NCBI RefSeq assembly: GCF_000377665.1
Contig: NZ_KB898648.1
Coordinates: forward strand, 248,001 to 312,000
Reading direction: 5' to 3'
From: Vreelandella zhanjiangensis DSM 21076
GTDB taxonomy: Bacteria; Pseudomonadota; Gammaproteobacteria; Pseudomonadales; Halomonadaceae
DNA length: 64,000 bases
Shown: piece by piece, positions 8,407 to 18,100 of the stretch
Layout: each line of letters begins with the position of its first letter
Numbering within the stretch: position 1 is the first letter of the stretch
Notes under the pieces: generated by a model
Databases searched by the model: none
Told to the model about the DNA's origin: nothing
The model's input: only the letters and a program-made list of their open reading frames with translations
Made by a program: the position numbers and the translations under genes

Positions 8407-9087
8407 TTAACTACGGCAAAAGGGCCAGACCTGATAAAAACGGCGGCATTGAAACTCGGCTTCGCAAGCATTGAGCTGGGCCTGATAGCGGCTTGTGCGG
8501 GTAGCAATCTGTTGCCCGGCGCGCAATACATGCGGCTTATTACGGTAAGTACCGCGTCGATAGCCGCCAGCCCCTTCGTGATAGGCGTAGTAGAGGTGTT
8601 CTGGGTTGGTCAGTGAAATGCCCGCCTGCTGCTGGGAGCGGCGGTTATACCAGCCGATAAAGTCAGTGGCGTGCTTCATGCTGGTACGCCGGGCAAATAG
8701 GCTGCCGGCCTGGTCGCGGTACTCGCCCCATACCGGGTCCTGCGCTTGGGCATAGCCTTTTGCCGAAGAGGGGCGAGGGCCGGGAATAAAGCCAAGGTAG
8801 TACTTGCGATCCGGGCGGACATGGCTTTTGAAGGAAGATTCCTGCTGAATGAACGCCATCTGGGTAGCAATTGAGGTACCCCATTTTGCCTGGGAATCCC
8901 GCGCGTAGTCGTACCAGGTAGGCTGTTCGCGGAATATCTCGCAGATATTGCTCTGATCCTGCGGAGGGTTGGGCGCAAACGTTGCACAGCCTGAAAGCAG
9001 TAGAACGATGCCGATCAGTCCCCAGGTGCGTAATGTCATGCACCAGGACAACGTCGCAGCGGAAAAACTATCAACAGGGCGAAGCAT
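8407..9087 (-). CDS. Lytic transglycosylase (SLT-like) lipoprotein
   Basis: A 226-residue predicted outer membrane lipoprotein with a lysozyme-like fold that would cleave peptidoglycan between MurNAc and GlcNAc. The lipobox LLSGC places the lipidated cysteine at C34. The catalytic glutamate is likely E83 in FIQQESSF, the usual SLT motif, followed by AKGYAQAQDP (the GLMQ-like substrate loop) and a YYAYHEGAGGY segment. ATG at 9087 has AAGGAAC upstream but gives a long n-region; ATG at 9039 gives a normal signal peptide with a weak ribosome site. The gene precedes the TSUP permease on the same strand. Confidence 0.85.
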   Translation of the reverse strand: MLRPVDSFSAATLSWCMTLRTWGLIGIVLLLSGCATFAPNPPQDQSNICEIFREQPTWYDYARDSQAKWGTSIATQMAFIQQESSFKSHVRPDRKYYLGFIPGPRPSSAKGYAQAQDPVWGEYRDQAGSLFARRTSMKHATDFIGWYNRRSQQQAGISLTNPEHLYYAYHEGAGGYRRGTYRNKPHVLRAGQQIATRTSRYQAQLNACEAEFQCRRFYQVWPFCRS

Positions 9088-9161
9088 GATGAGTTCCTTG
9101 TGGATAATATTGTCGTCACTGACTTTTTTATGATTATGGATATCAGGTTTTTTATAGGCGG

Positions 9162-10580
9162 CTAGCGTAACAGGTTTTCCAGACAGCGGCGCAGCCGCTG
9201 AGCCTCGCGGGCCAGCGTCTCACCTGAAAGCATCCCCACCCCCATTACCAAACCAACGCGTGGGTCATTCGCGGCGCACACCGGGCTTAAAGGGCGCACG
9301 ATCAAATGTTCCTTAAGCAGTGCTTGGGCAAGCTTTACGTCATCAATAGGCGGTTCAAATTCCACGCACAGGCTGATGGCGCTACTGGGCGGTGAAATAC
9401 GCTTCAGCCGAGGCAAGGTACGCAGCTGGTCATGCATTACCTGTTGGCGGCCCAGGTAATCGCGCTGAATGCGCCGGCACCAGGCGTCCAGGTCACCATC
9501 AAAGATAAACTGGGCGAGTACCGCCTGATCCAGCATTCTCCCCTCCCGAAACAGCTCGCTGCGCAGGCGATTCATGGGTTCGGATAGCTGGCGCGGCACC
9601 ACCAAATAGCCCAGCCGTAGGCCGGGAAACATCATTTTGGAAAAAGAGCCCACCAGAAAGTGACGCTCAGACTGTGGATCAAACAGCAGATTGGCATGGT
9701 CGTCGCGGCTGAACTCGTAGTCATCTTCAATGATGTACGCAGACGCTAACGCATCACACAGGCGCTGCTTATCGTGAGCGCTGGTGGGCACGCTAAGCGG
9801 GTAGTGATGGGAGCCGGTGAGATACGTGAGCTGCACAGGGGCAGACGCCACGGGTAGGTTATGGCCCTGGCCGGGCTGCCACGGCAACATTTCAATATTT
9901 AACCCTGCAGCGGTAAATACGTTGCGCGCTCCCCAGTAGCAGGGCGACTCCATTACCACGGTATCTCCCACATCCGCCAAGGCCACGGCGCACAGTTCAA
10001 TACCGTTGTGCGTACCATCGGTAATAATGATCTGATCAATATCGCAGCGAATATTGCGCCAACGCTCCAGAAAATCGCGTATTGCACGCTTTAAAGGCCC
10101 GTAGCCACCGGTCGAGTAGGAGAGCAACAAGGCGTTTTGCGGCACGGTCACGCTGGAATATAGCTGGCGCCACTTACGCATGGGGAACTGGGCAATATCC
10201 GGAATGCCCGGCACAAAGGCACCGCTTTGAATCAGACTGGCGCCTGGGCCTTGGAGTACTTTCTGCGCGCGTTGAGAAAGCGGGCGTTCCTGAATAAAGG
10301 CAGCCGGTTTGGTTGCTGGCTTACGGGTCCAGGTGCCCTGGCCGTGGGCCGTTTTAAGCAAGCCTTCGTTAAGTAGCGTATTGATCGCTAACGCCAGCGT
10401 TTGACGGGCGACCCCCAGGCTTTCTGCCAGCTTGCGATGAGCCGGCAAACGCATCCCCGAAGGCCACTCCTGAGTAATCGCATAGCGCAGTGCCTGTTCG
10501 ATACGCACCTGCTTGCTCAGCCGTTCAGGTTGAAGTGCATAAAGATGCACAAGTTGGTGCACGACCTGTTCACGCTCCAT
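9162..10580 (-). CDS. MocR/GabR-type regulator (GntR HTH plus aminotransferase domain)
   Basis: A 472-residue chimeric regulator: an N-terminal GntR winged helix (about residues 15-85, with the SGMRLPAHRKLAESLGVARQ recognition segment) joined to a class I aminotransferase-like domain. The PLP lysine lies in the VGSFSKMMFPGLRLGY segment and the IIEDDYEFSR aspartate is present, so PLP probably acts as a ligand. The ATG at 10580 is preferred over an upstream in-frame TTG at 10604 because AAGGGG lies eight to thirteen bases before it. It is divergent from a permease-gabD-gabT operon, the arrangement of GabR, so GABA-responsive control of that operon is likely. Confidence 0.9.
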   Translation of the reverse strand: MEREQVVHQLVHLYALQPERLSKQVRIEQALRYAITQEWPSGMRLPAHRKLAESLGVARQTLALAINTLLNEGLLKTAHGQGTWTRKPATKPAAFIQERPLSQRAQKVLQGPGASLIQSGAFVPGIPDIAQFPMRKWRQLYSSVTVPQNALLLSYSTGGYGPLKRAIRDFLERWRNIRCDIDQIIITDGTHNGIELCAVALADVGDTVVMESPCYWGARNVFTAAGLNIEMLPWQPGQGHNLPVASAPVQLTYLTGSHHYPLSVPTSAHDKQRLCDALASAYIIEDDYEFSRDDHANLLFDPQSERHFLVGSFSKMMFPGLRLGYLVVPRQLSEPMNRLRSELFREGRMLDQAVLAQFIFDGDLDAWCRRIQRDYLGRQQVMHDQLRTLPRLKRISPPSSAISLCVEFEPPIDDVKLAQALLKEHLIVRPLSPVCAANDPRVGLVMGVGMLSGETLAREAQRLRRCLENLLR

Positions 10581-10651
10581 TAAAAGCCCCTTTATCTCCT
10601 CCAAAAGCCCTAATAGTGCGGGCTTTCAAATGATTAACGTGAGTCGATTGC

Positions 10652-10704
10652 GCACCAATATGGTGCAAGCCAAAAGTGGTCTAGTTAAACACAAAAGTGG
10701 TATA
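10652..10704. promoter_or_regulatory. Operator elements for the MocR/GabR-type regulator
   Basis: Between the regulator and the divergent operon lie a perfect palindrome GCACCAATATGGTGC (10652-10666) and two direct repeats, CAAAAGTGGTCTA (10671-10683) and CAAAAGTGGTATA (10692-10704), spaced 21 bases start to start, two helical turns. Read on the other strand the second repeat contains ATACCA, the core of the Bacillus subtilis GabR box. Direct repeats are the usual MocR-type binding site. Confidence 0.65.
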
Positions 10705-10738
10705 TACGCGTTCTTTGCCCAGCCTGCTAGCGTGTTGA

Positions 10739-10759
10739 GATACCGTTTAAATCGGTATC
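10739..10759. promoter_or_regulatory. Inverted repeat upstream of the GABA operon
   Basis: Perfect seven-base arms GATACCG and CGGTATC flank TTTAAAT. It lies 60 bases before the permease start codon and downstream of the direct repeats. It could be a second regulator site or part of the promoter region. Confidence 0.5.
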
Positions 10760-10818
10760 AGGATACTGCGCCATAGAGCGCCTACGACAACATCCAATAA
10801 CTTGCAGGACACTTAGCC

Positions 10819-12234
10819 ATGACCGCTCCCTCTTCTGAACAGGATAAGCTCGTCCGGGTACTCGCCCGCGGCGATGTATTGGCACTCGCCTTTGGCGCCA
10901 TGATTGGCTGGGGCTGGATTGTTCTTACCGGCACGGCGATTCAATCGGCTGGCAGCCTGGGCGCTATTCTAGCCTTTATCGTCGGCGGTTTAGCTATTGT
11001 ACTCGTGGGCCTGACCTACGCCGAGCTCGCCTCTGCCATGCCCAAAGTGGGCGGTGAGCACGTTTACAGCTATCGTGCCCTGGGCCATTTGCCCTCCTTT
11101 CTATGTACCTGGGCGATCATCCTCGGCTACTTGAGCGTGGTGGCGTTTGAAGCCGTCGCACTGCCCACGGTTATCGAACACCTAGCGCCTAATTACGCCG
11201 TTGGGCACCTGTGGACGATTGCCGGCTGGGAAGTAAAAGCCACCTGGGTGGCCGTAGGTGTGGGCGGTTCGCTCGCCATGATGCTGATCAACTACTTCGG
11301 TGTTACTACCGCCTCGCTGGTACAGAAGGTTGTTACCGGCATGATTCTCCTGGCGGGCGTGATGTTTGTGACAGGCTCCCTGTTTGAGGGTGAGGCCATC
11401 AACATGATGCCGCTTTTTGCCCAAGGTGATAACGGCACCATGGCGGGGATCATTGCGGTGTTAGTCATGGTGCCCTTCCTGTTTGTGGGCTTCGACGTCA
11501 TCCCCCAGGCTGCGGAAGAGATCAATCTGCCTTATAAAGCCATCGGTAAGGTGCTGATGCTCTCGGTCATCCTGGCGGTCGTGTGGTACGCGCTGATTAT
11601 CCTGGCGACCAGCCTGGCGCTTGACAGTTCTGAGCTTGCCGCAAGCTCCTTGAGCGTCCCGGACGCCATGGGCGCGCTGTTTAACGCTTCCTGGGCCAGC
11701 AACTTGATGGTAGTGGCAGGTATTGCCGGCATCATTACCAGCTGGAACGCGTTCTACATTGGCGGCTCGCGGGCCATCTATGCGCTGGCTAAAGCCGGCA
11801 TGCTGCCCGCGCCGTTTGGCAAGCTGCACCCGCGCTACAAGACGCCCACCAACGCCATCTTCCTGATGGGCTTTCTCTCCTGCATCGCACCGTTTTTTGG
11901 TCGCCCGGCGCTGGTCTGGATCGTTAACGCCGGTGGCCTGGGGATCGTGATTGCGTACCTCTTTGTAGCCATCTCCTTTATGGTGCTGCGCGTTCGTGAG
12001 CCGGATATGCCGCGCCCGTTCCGCATTCGTCACGGAAAACTGTGCGGCACCCTGGCCATCGTCCTTTCATTTGGCATGGCCTGCCTCTATCTGCCGGGCA
12101 GTCCGGCCGCGTTGAGCGGTGCGGAGTGGAGCATTTTTGCTGGCTGGTCGGTATTGGGCATTGCGCTGTATATCCACGCGCTCTACACCTACGGCCGCGC
12201 CTATAGCGACCGGCACATGATGGCGGATCTGTAA
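10819..12234 (+). CDS. APC-family amino acid permease, probably for GABA
   Basis: A 471-residue inner membrane carrier of the amino acid-polyamine-organocation superfamily with about twelve hydrophobic segments. The unwound TM1 motif appears as FGAMIGWGWI, followed by a GSLGAILAFIVGG TM2 and TYAELASAMPKVGGEHVYSYRALG loop, all typical of the family. It is the first gene of the operon with gabD 29 bases downstream and gabT after that, so GABA or a compound converted to GABA (such as putrescine-derived products) is the likely substrate. Substrate choice is inferred from context only. Confidence 0.88.
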   Translation: MTAPSSEQDKLVRVLARGDVLALAFGAMIGWGWIVLTGTAIQSAGSLGAILAFIVGGLAIVLVGLTYAELASAMPKVGGEHVYSYRALGHLPSFLCTWAIILGYLSVVAFEAVALPTVIEHLAPNYAVGHLWTIAGWEVKATWVAVGVGGSLAMMLINYFGVTTASLVQKVVTGMILLAGVMFVTGSLFEGEAINMMPLFAQGDNGTMAGIIAVLVMVPFLFVGFDVIPQAAEEINLPYKAIGKVLMLSVILAVVWYALIILATSLALDSSELAASSLSVPDAMGALFNASWASNLMVVAGIAGIITSWNAFYIGGSRAIYALAKAGMLPAPFGKLHPRYKTPTNAIFLMGFLSCIAPFFGRPALVWIVNAGGLGIVIAYLFVAISFMVLRVREPDMPRPFRIRHGKLCGTLAIVLSFGMACLYLPGSPAALSGAEWSIFAGWSVLGIALYIHALYTYGRAYSDRHMMADL

Positions 12235-12263
12235 GCCGTCTACGACATTCACAGGAGCATTGC

Positions 12264-13715
12264 ATGAGCTTTATTGAAAAGTGGTTGCACGAAGCCGTCC
12301 CCGCCCTGGTAGGCGGCGAGTGGCGCAAGGGCACAGAGACCTTTGCCGTGGACAATCCCGCCACCGGCGAGACCATCGCCCGCGTTGCAGAATTAAACGC
12401 AGAGGATACCCGTGATGCGGTCGCCGCCGCTTATGAAGCAGGTAGCGCTTGGCGCGCTACCCCGGTAAAACAGCGCTCGGCCCTGCTGCGCCGCTGGTTT
12501 GAATTGATCACTGAACATGCCGATGACTTAGCGCGGCTGATGACCTTGGAGCAGGGCAAGCCGCTTTCGGAAGCCAAGGGCGAGGTCACTTACGGCGCCT
12601 CGTTTATCGAGTTTTTCGCTGAAGAAGCCAAGCGTATGGCCGGGGAAACTCTTCCAAGCCACGGCGCCGACAAGCGCCTGTTAGTACTGCGCGAGCCGGT
12701 AGGCGTAGTTGCCGCGATCACGCCCTGGAACTTCCCGCTGGCGATGATTACCCGCAAGTGCGCCCCGGCGCTCGCCGCCGGCTGCACCGTGGTGATTAAG
12801 CCCGCTGAAGCGACGCCCTTAACCGCACTGGCCGCGGCTTATCTTGCCCTGGAAGCGGGCCTGCCTGCAGGCACCATCAACGTGGTGACCGCCTCCAAAC
12901 CAGCGGAAGTCGGCGAAGTGCTCACCACCGACCCGCGGGTGCGCAAGGTATCGTTCACCGGCTCCACACCGGTGGGTAAGCGCCTACTCGCCCAATGCGC
13001 CAGCACCGTGAAGAAGACCGCCATGGAGCTGGGCGGCAACGCGCCGTTTATCGTGTTTGACGACGCCGACGTGGACGCTGCGGTGGACGGTGCTATCGCC
13101 TCCAAATTCCGCAACGCCGGGCAGACCTGCGTGTGCACCAACCGCTTTCTGGTCCAGGACGGCATTTACGATACGTTCGTCGAGAAGCTCACCCAACGTG
13201 TGAGTGCGTTGAAGGTGGGTGACGGCTTGACGGAAGGCAACACCATCGGCCCGCTGATCAATCAGGCCGCGGTCGATAAAGTACAGCGCCACGTCGACGA
13301 CGCCATGAACCAAGGTGCGCGCCTGATGTGTGGCGGTGAGCACCACACCGCTGGCGCTCGCTTCTTTACGCCTACGGTACTCGCCGATGTGACGACCGCC
13401 ATGGCCGTGGCCGATGAAGAAACGTTTGGCCCCGTCGCGCCCGTATTTCGGTTTACGCGTGATGAAGAGGCCATCCAGATGGCCAACGATACGCCGTTCG
13501 GCTTGGCAGCCTACTTTTACGCCACCGACTACCGCCGCATCTGGCGCACCATGGAAGCGCTTGAATACGGCATGGTCGGCGTCAACGAAGGCCTCATCTC
13601 GACCGAGCTTGCCCCGTTTGGCGGTGTAAAAGAGTCCGGCTTGGGCCGTGAAGGCTCCCACCACGGTCTCGATGAATTTACTGAATTGAAATACGTCTGC
13701 GTCGGCGGCTTATAA
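12264..13715 (+). CDS. gabD: Succinate-semialdehyde dehydrogenase
   Basis: A 483-residue NAD(P)-dependent aldehyde dehydrogenase that oxidises succinic semialdehyde to succinate, the second step of GABA degradation. Catalytic residues are visible: N156 in TPWNF, K179 in VVIKP, E255 in MELGGN and the nucleophile C289 in GQTCVC. The second cysteine C291 close to the nucleophile is common in GabD and can form a redox-sensitive disulfide. Length equals E. coli GabD (482). An AGGAG site precedes the ATG, and gabT starts five bases after the stop. Confidence 0.95.
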   Translation: MSFIEKWLHEAVPALVGGEWRKGTETFAVDNPATGETIARVAELNAEDTRDAVAAAYEAGSAWRATPVKQRSALLRRWFELITEHADDLARLMTLEQGKPLSEAKGEVTYGASFIEFFAEEAKRMAGETLPSHGADKRLLVLREPVGVVAAITPWNFPLAMITRKCAPALAAGCTVVIKPAEATPLTALAAAYLALEAGLPAGTINVVTASKPAEVGEVLTTDPRVRKVSFTGSTPVGKRLLAQCASTVKKTAMELGGNAPFIVFDDADVDAAVDGAIASKFRNAGQTCVCTNRFLVQDGIYDTFVEKLTQRVSALKVGDGLTEGNTIGPLINQAAVDKVQRHVDDAMNQGARLMCGGEHHTAGARFFTPTVLADVTTAMAVADEETFGPVAPVFRFTRDEEAIQMANDTPFGLAAYFYATDYRRIWRTMEALEYGMVGVNEGLISTELAPFGGVKESGLGREGSHHGLDEFTELKYVCVGGL

Positions 13716-13720
13716 GGGGA

Positions 13721-14998
13721 ATGGACATGACTAATCACGAACTGAACGAACTCAAAAACCGCTATGTGGCCAACGGCGCAGCGACTCCAAATACGGCCTT
13801 TGCCGAGCGTGCTGAAAACGCCGAGCTTTGGGATGCCGACGACAATCGCTGGATCGACTTCGCGGGCGGCATCGGCGTTTTGAACCTCGGCCATCGCCAC
13901 CCGAAAATCGTTGCCGCCGTAGAAGCGCAGCTCCACAAGGTTATGCACACTAGCGCCGCGGTGATCTCTTACGCGCCTTATGTGCAGCTGTGTCAGAAAC
14001 TGTGTGAACTGACCCCGGTACGTGGCCCCGAGCGTAAAGCCATGCTGGTCAACACCGGTGCCGAAGCGCTGGAAAACGCCGTGAAGATTGCCCGCGCCGC
14101 CACTGGCCGCACCGGCATCATCACGTTTGATGGCGCCTTCCACGGCCGCACCATGATGACGCTGGCCATGACCGGCAAGGTGCTGCCCTACAAGAACGAC
14201 TTCGGCCCGATGCCGGGCGACGTATTCCGCGCCCCATTCCCGAATCCGCTGCACGGTATCAGCGAAGAGGCGTCACTCGATGCCATTCGCACGTTGTTCA
14301 AGACCGATATTGCGCCGCATCGCACGGCGGCCATCGTGATCGAACCGGTACAAGGCGAAGGCGGCTTCTACATCGCCTCACCGGATTACCTGAAAGCCCT
14401 ACGCGCCCTGTGCGACGAGCACGGCATTCTGCTGATCGCCGACGAAGTGCAGTCCGGCTTTGCGCGTACCGGCAAGCTGTTTGCGCTGGAGCACAGCGGC
14501 ATCGAGGCGGATATTCTGACGACCGCCAAGAGCCTGGCCAACGGCATGCCACTTTCCGCGGTAGTGGGCTCAGCCAAGGTGATGGACGCCTCCGGCCCCA
14601 ACTCGCTCGGCGGCACCTACAGCGGTAACCCGCTCTCTTGTGCTGCGGCGCTGGCGGTCATTGACGTAATCGAGGAAGAAAACATCCTTGAGCGCAGCGC
14701 GCAGATGGGTCGCTTGCTGGCTGAACGTTTTGGCGTCTGGGAAAAACGCTTCCCCGCCGTGGCGCACGGCCGCCAGCTGGGCGCCATGGCCGCGTTCGAG
14801 CTTTTGGATAGTAACGGCAAGCCCGACACCGCGATGACCCAGCAAATTTGCGCGAAAGCGCGTGAGAAAGGGTTGATCCTGCTTTCCTGTGGCTTCTACG
14901 GCAACAGCATCCGTATTCTGGTGCCGTTGACCGTTTCTTCCGAGGTGCTGGAAGAAGGCTTAAGCATTATCGAGCAGTCGCTGGAAGCGCTTAGCTAA
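13721..14998 (+). CDS. gabT: 4-aminobutyrate aminotransferase
   Basis: A 425-residue class III PLP aminotransferase that converts GABA and 2-oxoglutarate to succinic semialdehyde and glutamate. The PLP lysine is K270 in TTAKSLANGMPLS, the cofactor-binding aspartate D241 lies in ADEVQSGFARTG, and the NTGAEALENAVKIAR phosphate-binding segment is intact. Length equals E. coli GabT (426). It is the last gene of the permease-gabD-gabT operon and is followed by a strong terminator. Confidence 0.95.
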   Translation: MDMTNHELNELKNRYVANGAATPNTAFAERAENAELWDADDNRWIDFAGGIGVLNLGHRHPKIVAAVEAQLHKVMHTSAAVISYAPYVQLCQKLCELTPVRGPERKAMLVNTGAEALENAVKIARAATGRTGIITFDGAFHGRTMMTLAMTGKVLPYKNDFGPMPGDVFRAPFPNPLHGISEEASLDAIRTLFKTDIAPHRTAAIVIEPVQGEGGFYIASPDYLKALRALCDEHGILLIADEVQSGFARTGKLFALEHSGIEADILTTAKSLANGMPLSAVVGSAKVMDASGPNSLGGTYSGNPLSCAAALAVIDVIEEENILERSAQMGRLLAERFGVWEKRFPAVAHGRQLGAMAAFELLDSNGKPDTAMTQQICAKAREKGLILLSCGFYGNSIRILVPLTVSSEVLEEGLSIIEQSLEALS

Positions 14999-15028
14999 TA
15001 CATCGCGTAGGCAACTAGAGCCTGTCAC

Positions 15029-15063
15029 CGCCAACAGCATGCGCTGTTGGCGTTTTGGTTTTT
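15029..15063 (+). terminator. Rho-independent terminator of the gab operon
   Basis: A ten-base-pair perfect stem, CGCCAACAGC (15029-15038) with GCTGTTGGCG (15043-15052), tetraloop ATGC, followed by TTTTGGTTTTT. It lies 31 bases after the gabT stop. Confidence 0.9.
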
Positions 15064-15083
15064 AAGGCGCTGATGTAAGCAAC

Positions 15084-15103
15084 AGGCCGTCCGCTGACGG
15101 CCT
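15084..15103. terminator. Stem-loop between gab and RND operons
   Basis: Perfect eight-base-pair stem AGGCCGTC/GACGGCCT with loop CGCT, 26 bases past the stop of the RND permease gene on the minus strand. No T-run follows, so it may be a transcript-end stabiliser rather than a full intrinsic terminator. Confidence 0.4.
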
Positions 15104-15128
15104 ATCTGCCGATCAAGAAGTGAGTGGC

Positions 15129-18100
15129 TTAATCCAGCACTTCGGGCTCGTTGGCATTGGCCGGGGTGAGCAGGTAGTAGAGTGCGGGCACTACCAGCAG
15201 CGCCAGCAGTGTGGCCGAGATCAGCCCGAAGATGATCACTAGTGTCAGCGGTCGATACGCGGCGCTGCTTATCGCCAGCGGCACGAGTCCGACGATAGTA
15301 GTCACGGCGGTAGTCAAGAGCGGGCGCAACCGGCGGGCGGCACCTGCAGAAGCCGCCTCGGCCACGCTCATGCCCTCCCTGAGAAAGCCGTTCATGGTAT
15401 CCACCATGATGATGCCATTGTTGATCGCGATGCCGATCAGCGATACCAGCCCGATCATGGCGAAAAACGAAAACGAGATGCCGAACGCCCAGAAACCCAG
15501 CGCGGTGCCAATGATCGCCAGCGGCATGGTGGCAAAGATGATCAGCGCCTGGCGGAAGCTGCTGAACACGATCACCAGCACGCCGACCACCAGCACGATA
15601 GCCACCAGCATGGCGATGCCGATCGAGCCGACGGTGTCGGCGGTCTCGGCAGATTCGCCGCCCACCGCGATGCGATACCCTGCGGGCCAGTCGCGCTGCA
15701 ACTCCTCAAGGCGCGGCGCAACGTCGTTCATGATCTCGGTTACGGTGCGGCCCTGGTTCTTGGCCAGAACGGTCAGCGCGCGCTCGCCATCGACATGGGA
15801 AATCGCAATCGCGCCTTCCGACTGTACAGGGCTTAACAGCTGGAACATGGCGATGGAACCGCCGTCCGGTAGGTAAGCGCGCACTCGCGAGAACTCCTCG
15901 ACATTGCTCGGTCCGCCCGCTTCGCCCGGTTGGCTGGGCCACTCCATGCCTAAGCGGATGTCGATATCGTCGGTTTCGCCGGAGGTGGCGAAGGTGCCGA
16001 TGATATCGGAGCTGTAGGCGATGCGTACCTGGGCGGCGAGCTCTTCATGGGTGATACCGAAAAAGCTCAGTGCGTCACGATCCGGGCGCAGCGCCAGCTG
16101 GGGCTGCGGCGCGCCCAGGTTGTCGCGTACGTCCACCACGTTCGGGGTTGAAGTGAGTACCTGCTGCACCTGCATCGAAAGCTCCTTCAAGGTATCCATG
16201 CTGCCGCCAAGCAGCTGGATCTCAATGGGATCCCCCGGTGAGGGACCGCCGCTTTCCGGCACCACGAGCAGCTCGGCGCCCGCGACGTTACGGGTCAGGA
16301 AGTCGGAAAGCTCTACGCGCAGCTCTTCCGCCAGCACGTAGGAGTCTGCGTCGCGCGCCTCGCGCGCCTTGAACATCGCCGAGAAGCCGATGAAGTTCTC
16401 GGCATCGCTTGGCTGCAGCGAAGAGGCACCGCCTCCGCCGGCAAACGGGCTCTTAAGCCCCACCAGCTTGATGATGCTTTCGAAGTAGGGCTTGTCGCGT
16501 AGTATCTCGCCGATCTGATCGGCCACGACCTGAGAAGTCTCCAGCGGCGCGGTGGGCGGTAGCTCGATATTGATGCCCAGCCGCTCACCGTCCGCAGCCG
16601 GGAAGAGTTCGAGACGCGTTTGAGTAAACGCGAATAGCGAGATCACGAACAGGACAACGGCGCCCAGTATCCAAAGCCAGGCACGGCCGCGGCTGGCTAC
16701 GATATAACGGCCGTTAAAGCGTTCCACTCCGTCGACGGCGCGCTGGGTTACACGATCCGCCAGTCCCGGCTTTTCCTCACCTTCCGCGCGGCGCTGTTTG
16801 CCCAACAGCACCCGTGACAGCGGTACCGCGCAAAGCATCGCCACGGCGAACGAGAGCACCAGGCAGATGATGATCGTGGTGGGCAGTACGCGGATAAAAG
16901 CGCCCATGGTACCGCCAATCGACATCAGCGGCGCCATGGCCAGAATCGTGGTTACCTGGGCTGCAAAAATGGGCACCGCGTAGCGTTTGACGCTGATCAG
17001 CACGGCCTGGCCGAAAGTGCGCCCATGGCGGTAGATTTCGTCGTGCAACCCCTCCATCAGGATAATGAAGACATCGATGATCATCACCAGCGCGATCACC
17101 ATCCCGATGATTACCAGTTCGTTGAGCGAATAGCCAAATGCCCAGATGGCCAGCAGCACGCCAGCAAAGGTAATCGGCACGGCCAGCCCCGAGACGATCG
17201 CCTCACGCCAGGAAATGGTGATAAACAGGATGACAAAGACCACCAGCATGGTCTGCAGGGCGCTGACAAAGACTTCCGTCAGTGAATCCCATATCTGCAC
17301 GGCATCGTCTTGCAAAACGGAGTAGTGCACCTGGGAGGGCCAGGTGTTGGCCGCCTCCAGATCGGCGAGCGTTGCGCGAATGCGCTCCACCACCTGCACC
17401 GTATCGGCGCCCGGCGTTTTGGTAATCGACATCTCAAGCGATGCCTCAAAATCGCTGCCGCGCTCGCTGAAAAACGCCCGCGACTGTTCGGTTTCCTGCA
17501 TGCGCTGAACGGTGGCTACCTCGCCCAGAGTCAGTGCGCGGGAGCTCTGGTTGTTCTCAAGCCTTGATACGGGCAGCGTGCGCAGGTCATCGATATCCGA
17601 AAAGCGTCCTTCCAAACGTACCACGGCGCCCATGTTCTGGCTGCGCACTTCGCCAAAGGGCTGTTCGATGTTGGCCTGCTGCACGGCGTCGCGGATGGCG
17701 GTGGGCGAGAGCCCCAGCGCCAGCAGCCGCTCGGGGTTGATCAGGATCTGGACGATATCTTCGCGCTCACCGCCGATATTGACCTCGTTGATGCCCTGCA
17801 CACGCTCCAGGGCATCGCGAATTTGGCGTGCGGTCTGGTTGAGCGTGGCGGAGCCGGCGCTCCCGTGCAGCGCCAGAGTCAGTATTGGACGGTCGTCCAC
17901 CGAACTCTGGTTGATGCTGGGGCTTTCGACGTCCGAAGGAAAGCCCGATTCCGCATCGGCCACGGCGGCGCGCAGCCGTGTCATGGCATCCACGGTATCG
18001 GTTGATGCATCGAACTCGACGGAAATCACCGACAGCGAATCGAAAGAGGCGCTGTTGACCGTGTTCACGCCGCTGAGCGTGGTGATTTCGTCCTCGATCA

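Noticed and set aside
11461..12033. A 190-codon minus-strand frame inside the permease gene.
   Set aside because: It is antisense to a clear APC permease; its composition is what the complement of hydrophobic codons gives.
13529..14254. A 241-codon minus-strand frame over gabD and gabT.
   Set aside because: Both sense genes are certain; long antisense frames are common in GC-rich DNA.
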